NCBI RefSeq assembly: GCF_902635505.1
Contig: NC_045429.1
Coordinates: 165,438,997-165,502,996 of the forward strand
Source: Sarcophilus harrisii
Lineage: Eukaryota > Chordata > Mammalia > Dasyuromorphia > Dasyuridae
Length of the DNA stretch: 64,000 nucleotides
Direction: 5' to 3'
Shown: piece by piece, positions 58,461 to 64,000 of the stretch
How positions within the stretch are numbered: the first letter of the stretch is position 1
How the letters are laid out: every line of letters begins with the position of its first letter
The notes under the pieces: model-generated
What the model was told of the DNA's origin: nothing
The model's input: only the letters and a program-made list of their open reading frames with translations
Database searches by the model: none
Position numbers and translations under genes: made by a program

Positions 58461-59600
58461 TCTCTTCTTAATATACATAGATTTCAGTTGGAATTTTTTT
58501 TAATGGGAAATGATCTGTAGTTAAAGGCTTAACTGATTTGTAATAGTACTAAAGTCATTGAATTGTTCCAGAATGAAAAATAGGAATTCTTATATTCTGT
58601 TAAAACTAATTTTTTAGACCTTTGCTAATATTTATCACAGAGACTTAACTTTTTAGTCATCTGGATTTTCCTTATGTAATATATTTCTTAGAGTAAATCT
58701 TTTTTAAAATGACATTGTTGAGGATAAATCTTGTGCCCAATTGCCCTTCTTGATATTATTTCTAAGAATAAGAAGATAAAAATGGCATTAAAGAATTGAG
58801 AAATGTAAGCATTAAAAATAAAAACCCTTTTAATGAAACTTTGTGATAATATAACTTGGGGATGGAAACTTTAGAATTTAAGTCAATTTCTAAAAGTCAT
58901 TATTCTTGCAAACATAAGTGGCACTAATTTTTCTCTCCAAGTGTATTTTAGAAATTTGAATCATATCTTTTTTTAATTTGGAATTTCATAGATTTAGAGG
59001 TAGAAAAGGAACCTGGAGATTTTGTCATCTACTTTACCTACTTTACATACATACAACCCACTTAACATACTTCTGAATTTCCTGGAGAAGTGATTTCTCA
59101 TAGTGAAGTTACTAACAAGCATCACCTCTGGGGTTCTTTTCTTTTTGAAAAAAAAGTCTTTCTTATTTGGGGTCAGTGGGCCTAGGTTTGGCTCTGGAGA
59201 ATTAAAAGCTCATTTTGGCCAGTGGGTAATGGAAAGATGCTTGGTTAGGTTGTGGTGGTTACTAATGAATTACATTTAAGAAGTGAGGTAAAATATTAGC
59301 AGAAAAGGAGGTAAACCAGCCATATAATGATAATTAGAGATAGTCAAGGAACAATCTTCATGCCCAGTGGTGACTGTAGCTTATCAGGAAAGCTCTAGGG
59401 AGACTCCCCATCAAAGGCAGTCTGCCCTATGTGTTGGGCATCATTCATGGGATTTATTGACCAAGCTTGGACATCACGTAACTTAAGTGTTCTTCATTTC
59501 TTCTTCTTTATTTTTCACAAAGATGAATTTTTTTTGACTTATGAAGATAATATTTTTAACATTATTATCAGTCTCCTCTTTGTTGTGGTCCTCCTCCTCA
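58461..59600. other. Intron-like sequence, no gene seen
   Basis: AT-rich with one old repeat patch at about 58980-59060 ('tagaggtagaaaaggaacct'). No motif. Confidence 0.4.
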
Positions 59601-59604
59601 TAAG

Positions 59605-59785
59605 CTAATATTTATATAGTACTTACTTTGTGCTTTATAGACATTATTTTATTTGATTCTCACAATACTTCCAGGGGGGTATTGCTATTATTATAATACC
59701 AATTTTACAAATGAGGAAACTGAGGCACAGGGTCACATAACTAGTAAGTGTCTGAGGTTGGATTTGAATTCAAGTCTTATTATTA
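59605..59785 (-). repeat. MIR/THER1-family SINE
   Basis: Shows 'tagtacttactttgtgcttt', 'tttatttgattctcacaata', 'caaatgaggaaactgaggca', 'cagggtcacataactagtaa' and 'gtgtctgaggttggatttga'. Well preserved. Confidence 0.9.
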
Positions 59786-59959
59786 TTAGAATGTAGAAAT
59801 TGCATGTGAGTTGTAGGGTAATATGACAAGGTACATTATTCTGCAAAGCATTATGGAATTATGTCCAAGAAATTACTAAATTGTACATAATTTGATCTGA
59901 GATAAAGAAAGAAAAGGGTATGGCATGTATAAAAACAATCCATTTCTTGTTGTGACAGA

Positions 59960-60360
59960 AAAGAACTGGAATCTAAGGGGATGCCCATCAATTGAAGAAT
60001 AATTGATGCAATTGTGGTGTGTGAATGTCCTTGGGAAGATTTTTATGAACTGATACAAAGGAAAGTCATCAAAATCATTTACAAATAACAATGCTGTTAA
60101 AATCAAGTAGCTTTGAAATCTATAAGAACTCTGATCAACCCATTGCTTGTCCAGAGCACCAACAATTAAGCTTGCTGCCCACTTCCTGACAGAGGGACTG
60201 GATTTCAGGGTACAGAATGAGACACATTTTGGGACGCATGCAAAGACGATATTTCTTTTGCTTGACTGTGTGGATTTGTTATATGGTTTCTCCCACCCCC
60301 ATGGTGAGGGTAAATGAGAGGGAAATATTTTTTTAATTAAACAAATAAAATTAATTTTTA
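59960..60360 (+). repeat. LINE-1 3' UTR, sense to the inferred gene
   Basis: Shows 'gggatgcccatcaattgaag', 'tttttatgaactgatacaaa', 'ctctgatcaacccattgctt' and a 3' part with 'tggatttgttatatggtttc' ending in an A-rich tail. Confidence 0.75.
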
Positions 60361-60824
60361 AAAAGATTACATTGTACTCTCAAACATTTCTGACAGTACT
60401 GTGGTGATTACAGACCTTTGTCCAATATAGCAACTCATGTCATTTCCTTCAGTCACAAATATTAGTTCTTAATGATTTGACATCTTCAAACCAAATAAGA
60501 ATGGCTCAAATAGTTCATTTCAATTTCAATTTCCCTATTAGATGTTTTTATTATGGTAGTCCCAGTATAGAGAATAGAGATAAAATAGAGAGACAAAAGA
60601 GATATCTTACAGTCTTACCCTAATAAAAAGAGAAGACTAAATTTTGATTTGAATTATAAGAATTTGTAGTCATGAGAGTGAAAGGTATAGTAGGCACTTT
60701 ATTAGGTAAATCTTATTGATTAATTTATGTTGGAGTGATGTGTGAGAAAGTTGGGAAAGATGAAGCAAGTGATTTGAGTATCATGTTATAAGATTTTAAT
60801 CTTTAGTTATTTAGGTATTAGTCA

Positions 60825-61240
60825 TTTACTTGTTAGTTATTATCAAGTATCTTCTGGGCTAAGCTCAGGAGATAAAATTTTGGGAAAAATAGACCCCAAA
60901 ACAAAAGCTGTTGCCCTTAAGGAACTTACAGTTTAGCAAGGGAAAATAACATGTAGAAAACAAAAAGAAACTGAAAAAAGGGAAGGAGGGAAGGAAAAGT
61001 ACTGTTGGAAAAGTATAAGGGAGCAGAACCAGCCGGGTGAGAAATTCACTTCAATTCAATAAAGACATATTAGTCACCCATTGTGTGCCAAGCAATAGCC
61101 ATATATTAATTGCCTACCATGTGCTAACTGGTGAGACAGTTGAGGCAAAGAAAGCTAGCTCTTGTCTAGGAACATATAACCAAATAGGGGAAGACAAACA
61201 TAAAAGCAGACAGGAAGGGGAGGACCAGGAATATCTTTTC
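60825..61240 (-). repeat. L2-type LINE 3' ends, two copies
   Basis: 60825-60960 ('tatcttctgggctaagctca', 'ccttaaggaacttacagttt') and 61050-61240 ('taccatgtgctaactggtga', 'gtctaggaacatataaccaa', 'ataggggaagacaaacataa') are two reverse-complement L2 ends in the same orientation. Confidence 0.75.
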
Positions 61241-61610
61241 AGCAGCATTGAATCCAGAAAGAGTATAGCAGATGCAGAGTGGAGGGAGCTCCAAAGTCTA
61301 ATTTCTCCCCTCTATTATCTAGGGCTGCACACTCCAGCCCTCCAATCAGAGAGGAGAGAGGCTGACCGAGATGGTGTCCGAGGCTTGCATTAGCAACACG
61401 GTGATGAGGTTAGATGTGCCGAGCTCTTTCTGGGAGAGAGGATTTGGAGTTCAGGTAGGACCGCTGGCACAGAGGGGAATGAGCAGTAATGAATTTTAGA
61501 CCTAGGCCTAGGGGAATCATTGAAAAGTTTTTGAAGAGATTAGAGATATAATTCAGTGTGTGCTCATTGGATATATTAGGTGGACTGGAGCTTTTAACCA
61601 TTAAGGGCTT
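61241..61610. other. Unassigned sequence, no gene called
   Basis: This part is less AT-rich than its surroundings and may be the inward continuation of the L2 copy to its left. The 118-codon open frame at 61037-61393 runs across the L2 repeat and is not considered a gene. Confidence 0.4.
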
Positions 61611-61613
61611 CCG

Positions 61614-61633
61614 TTTTTTTTTTTTTTTTTTTT
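61614..61633. repeat. T20 homopolymer
   Basis: Twenty T followed by 'acaccttctttctctgagag'. It could be the poly(A) side of a minus-strand retroposed sequence, but no flanking target duplication was found. Confidence 0.9.
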
Positions 61634-61964
61634 ACACCTTCTTTCTCTGAGAGCACTGCTTATTACAGGTATGCCCAACGCAGCAATCAAGATTACTTAT
61701 GCCAATTATAAGTGATCATCCTTTGAAGTTGTTTAGTGGAGTGTGAAGAATCTTTTGTCCCTGTTACTGGTGGGAAAGTGAAACCAGTAAGCAGGTTAGA
61801 CAGATCCATTCTCGGTGGCTCTGGGATTTGTGTTTAATATCCATATGGAACACCTCCTTGTTCTAAAATTAGTGCATTTTCTCAGAGGGATCAGAACACC
61901 AGATATTCCTCGTAGGGAAATATGTTTAGGTATTTTAGAGTGGTTTTTAAAATTTACTTAAAAT

Positions 61965-62130
61965 TGTGCTGTGTCTCTTGCAGGATGAGTATTTGATAAA
62001 AGTAAGATAAGATTCCTGTCCCAAAGACACCTTATAATCTTGTCGAGAGAGATAATGGTTCATGAAGAAAAACAAATCAAAATATGATAGACTTACATGA
62101 AGAGTATACAATTCTCCAAGAATACATGCC
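61965..62130 (-). repeat. L2-type LINE 3' end
   Basis: Shows 'gattcctgtcccaaagacac', 'cttataatcttgtcgagaga', the reverse complement of the L2 3' region. Confidence 0.6.
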
Positions 62131-62184
62131 CTCATATGGCTTCACACTAATGTTAAGGATAAGTTTTTTCAGAGTATTTGAAAG

Positions 62185-62420
62185 TTCCCCTTTTTATTGA
62201 TAATAGCTAGGTATTTATATGATATTTTAATGTTTGCCCCATGCTTGACATATAATATTCCATTTGATTCTCATAGTTGTGTGAGGTTGGTATTGTCATT
62301 ATACAGATGAAGAAACTGAAGTTGAGATTAGTGGTTTGTCTAGGGTCAAATTACAAGGTGATCTCTAAGGAAGGATTTGATTTAAGATTTTTCCTGTCTC
62401 TAATCTAGCACTCTCTTCTT
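62185..62420 (-). repeat. MIR/THER1-family SINE
   Basis: Shows 'atagctaggtatttatatga', 'tccatttgattctcatagtt', 'acagatgaagaaactgaagt' and 'ctaatctagcactctcttct'. Confidence 0.85.
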
Positions 62421-62970
62421 TGTTCAATTCTAGCAAATTGTGGCATGGTAGAATGTGTGCCAGTCCCATTCCAGCTTGGGCTCCTGCCAGCTTTAAAATG
62501 TTGTGATTTTTTTTTTTTTTAACATTTAATAGGTGGTTTAATAGCTCTTTTCAATGTTTTTGTTTGTGGGAGGTTAATTATCTAAGAGATAGTTTACAGG
62601 AGTTATCCTTAAAGTACTATTGATCAGCTATAGAGATGAGCCATTATTAGATAAGGATATTGATGAATATGTAAACTTTTGAGAATTTGGAGGTTTTAGA
62701 GATTTCTAATGATAATCCATTTTTTTGATCTATGATTTCATGGATATATGGAATTCTTGTTTTATATGTCAGTTCTCTGGAGTAGTCTGCAAAGTCTTAG
62801 AGATTTGCCTGGAATACTGAGATGTGACTTATCCAGTATCAGTTTATGACAGGAATGGGATTGAACTCAGGCCTTAATGAGTTCATGTTTATTTAACATT
62901 GTACACAAAGAACTTTCTCTCCAGCTGCTTTATAAGTTGTCTACTCCTTCATATCTTCAAAAATTACTTT
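62421..62970. other. No gene seen
   Basis: A T-rich run lies at about 62507-62520; the remainder is AT-rich with no recognised repeat. A MIR-like patch at 62830-62935 ('gggattgaactcaggcctta') is too short to call. Confidence 0.4.
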
Positions 62971-62974
62971 TTCC

Positions 62975-63151
62975 GAGCAGCTAGGTGGCTCAGTGGATAG
63001 AGCACCAGTCCTGAAGTCAGGAGGACCTGAGTTCAAATCTGGTCTCTGACACTTAATACTTCCTAGCTTTGTGACCTTGGGCAAGTCACTTAACCCGAAT
63101 TGCCTCAGCAAAAAAAGAAAAAAAAAAAGAAAAAAGAAAAAAAAGAAAAAA
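62975..63151 (+). repeat. WSINE1-type tRNA-derived SINE, complete with tail
   Basis: Shows 'gagcagctaggtggctcagt', 'ggatagagcaccagtcctga', 'agtcaggaggacctgagttc', 'gtgaccttgggcaagtcact' and 'attgcctcagc' with an A/AAAG tail. Flanks AATTACTTTTTCC and AATTCCTTTTCCC form an imperfect target duplication. Confidence 0.94.
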
Positions 63152-63419
63152 CGGAATTCCTTTTCCCACTGATGGTAGAATCCTATTATACTTCCCTTTC
63201 TCCATACACACTTGAGTAGGCCAAAACCCATCCATTGTCTGATAACTTTTCTGACCTTGAGGCCACTCCCAAATTGTCTAGGTTGACATTTGAACAGTAT
63301 GGATGATTTGTTAGCAGACTCCTGTTTACCAGATCAGTTTTCAAAATTTCTACCAGCATCTCCTCTGAGAACCTAGTGCTTCCTCTCCAGGAAGAAGTCT
63401 CTCAATATAAGACTTAGTC

Positions 63420-63610
63420 ACAGAATTATGAGTGGGAAAGTACTGAAGGGGCCATTGAGTACAATGCATACTGTAACAAAAATCCCCAATTAGAAAACAC
63501 AGTCTGGATAATCCTAATTTTTAGGAAATTTTCTTCTTAAGGTTAAGCCTAAATTTGCTTCTGTTTAACTCTCTTATTCTTAGTTCAGATGTCTGAAAGG
63601 TCTGAATAAA
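63420..63610 (-). repeat. CR1/L3-type LINE 3' region
   Basis: Shows 'gaattatgagtgggaaagta', 'aaggggccattgagtacaat', 'ctaatttttaggaaattttc' and 'aaggttaagcctaaatttgc', the reverse complement of a CR1/L3 3' end. Confidence 0.7.
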
Positions 63611-63719
63611 CAAATAAAAATCACAAATCTTTACCAAACTGTTCCCACCAACCATATGTCTACATTCAGCATTATTTTAATATTATCATCATTATTCTTA
63701 CCAGTAGCCTAGGTTATAT

Positions 63720-64000
63720 AGTGAATTGATATATCTGTTCTGGAAAACAGATTTTAATTATGCAATTAAGGTAACTAAAATGCCCATAATCTTTGACCCA
63801 GAAATTCTAGTTATATATTCCCAATTTTGTTATTGAAAAAAAGAATTAATAGCAGTGCTTTTAAAAATAGTAGCAGTGTACTGGAAACAGATTAGATCAT
63901 TATGATTTGGGAATGGCTTAAACAAATTGTGCTTTGTGAATGTATGAAATATTACACTGTTAGAAACAATGAAGATAATGAATATAGGGAAGTATGGAAA
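63720..64000 (+). repeat. LINE-1 3' UTR, running off the window
   Basis: Shows 'ctttgacccagaaattctag', 'ttgggaatggcttaaacaaa', 'ttgtgctttgtgaatgtatg' and 'aatattacactgttagaaac', the sense L1 3' UTR order. The 3' end lies beyond 64000. Confidence 0.8.

Noticed and set aside
61037-61393. 118-codon plus-strand open frame
   Set aside because: It starts inside L2-type 3' ends on the opposite strand. There is no recognisable domain, and no acceptor or donor at suitable positions.
61614-61960. Possible minus-strand processed pseudogene after the T20 run
   Set aside because: No coding similarity was recognised on either strand and no flanking direct repeat was found.

Overview
This window looks like nuclear DNA from a marsupial, probably an Australian one. 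It is AT-rich and filled with repeats. The tell-tale elements are tRNA-derived SINEs with the 'gcagctaggtgg...agtggatagagcacc' head (WSINE1/MAR1 type), many fossils of MIR and CR1-clade (L2/L3) elements, and LINE-1 copies with the marsupial-type 3' UTR. The WSINE1-like tails ending in 'attgcctcagc(A)n' suggest a dasyurid-like lineage, but that is inference from memory of repeat families. No bacterial, phage, plasmid or CRISPR features were seen.

Layout. From 1 to about 32.2 kb the sequence is intergenic or deeply non-coding, built almost entirely of repeats: a 500-bp polypyrimidine tract (0.9-1.4 kb), old CR1/L2-clade LINE pieces (3.5-5.9 kb), a 5-kb minus-strand LINE-1 that keeps its 5' end but lacks its 3' end (6.5-11.5 kb), SINEs and L1 fragments (13.4-18.7 kb), a degenerate L2-type LINE with a recognisable reverse-transcriptase core (22-24.6 kb), an LTR-retroelement fossil bounded by a 6-bp target-site duplication (25.2-26.4 kb), and a three-layer nest of L2, MAR1 and L1 (30.4-32.2 kb).

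The one clear gene signal is a CpG island at about 32.39-33.31 kb. It has GC boxes, no TATA box and a good 5' splice donor at 32793 on the + strand. I read it as the promoter and non-coding first exon of a host gene transcribed rightward, with the remaining ~31 kb lying in its first intron. The gene cannot be named: no coding exon was recognised anywhere in the window, and the long open frames inside the island are GC-driven.

From 33.3 kb to the end the sequence is intron-like: an inverted repeat and a perfect short hairpin just downstream of exon 1, microsatellites, two MAR1 and one WSINE1 copies, many MIR and L2 fragments, and six L1 pieces, four of them antisense to the inferred gene. A ~36-bp tandem repeat (45.26-45.41 kb) and a 68-bp near-identical duplication (45.09 and 47.97 kb) are not explained by any family I recognise. 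I found no new biological system; the items most worth checking are the promoter/exon, the LTR unit with two unlike modules, the inverted repeat near exon 1 and the unexplained duplications.
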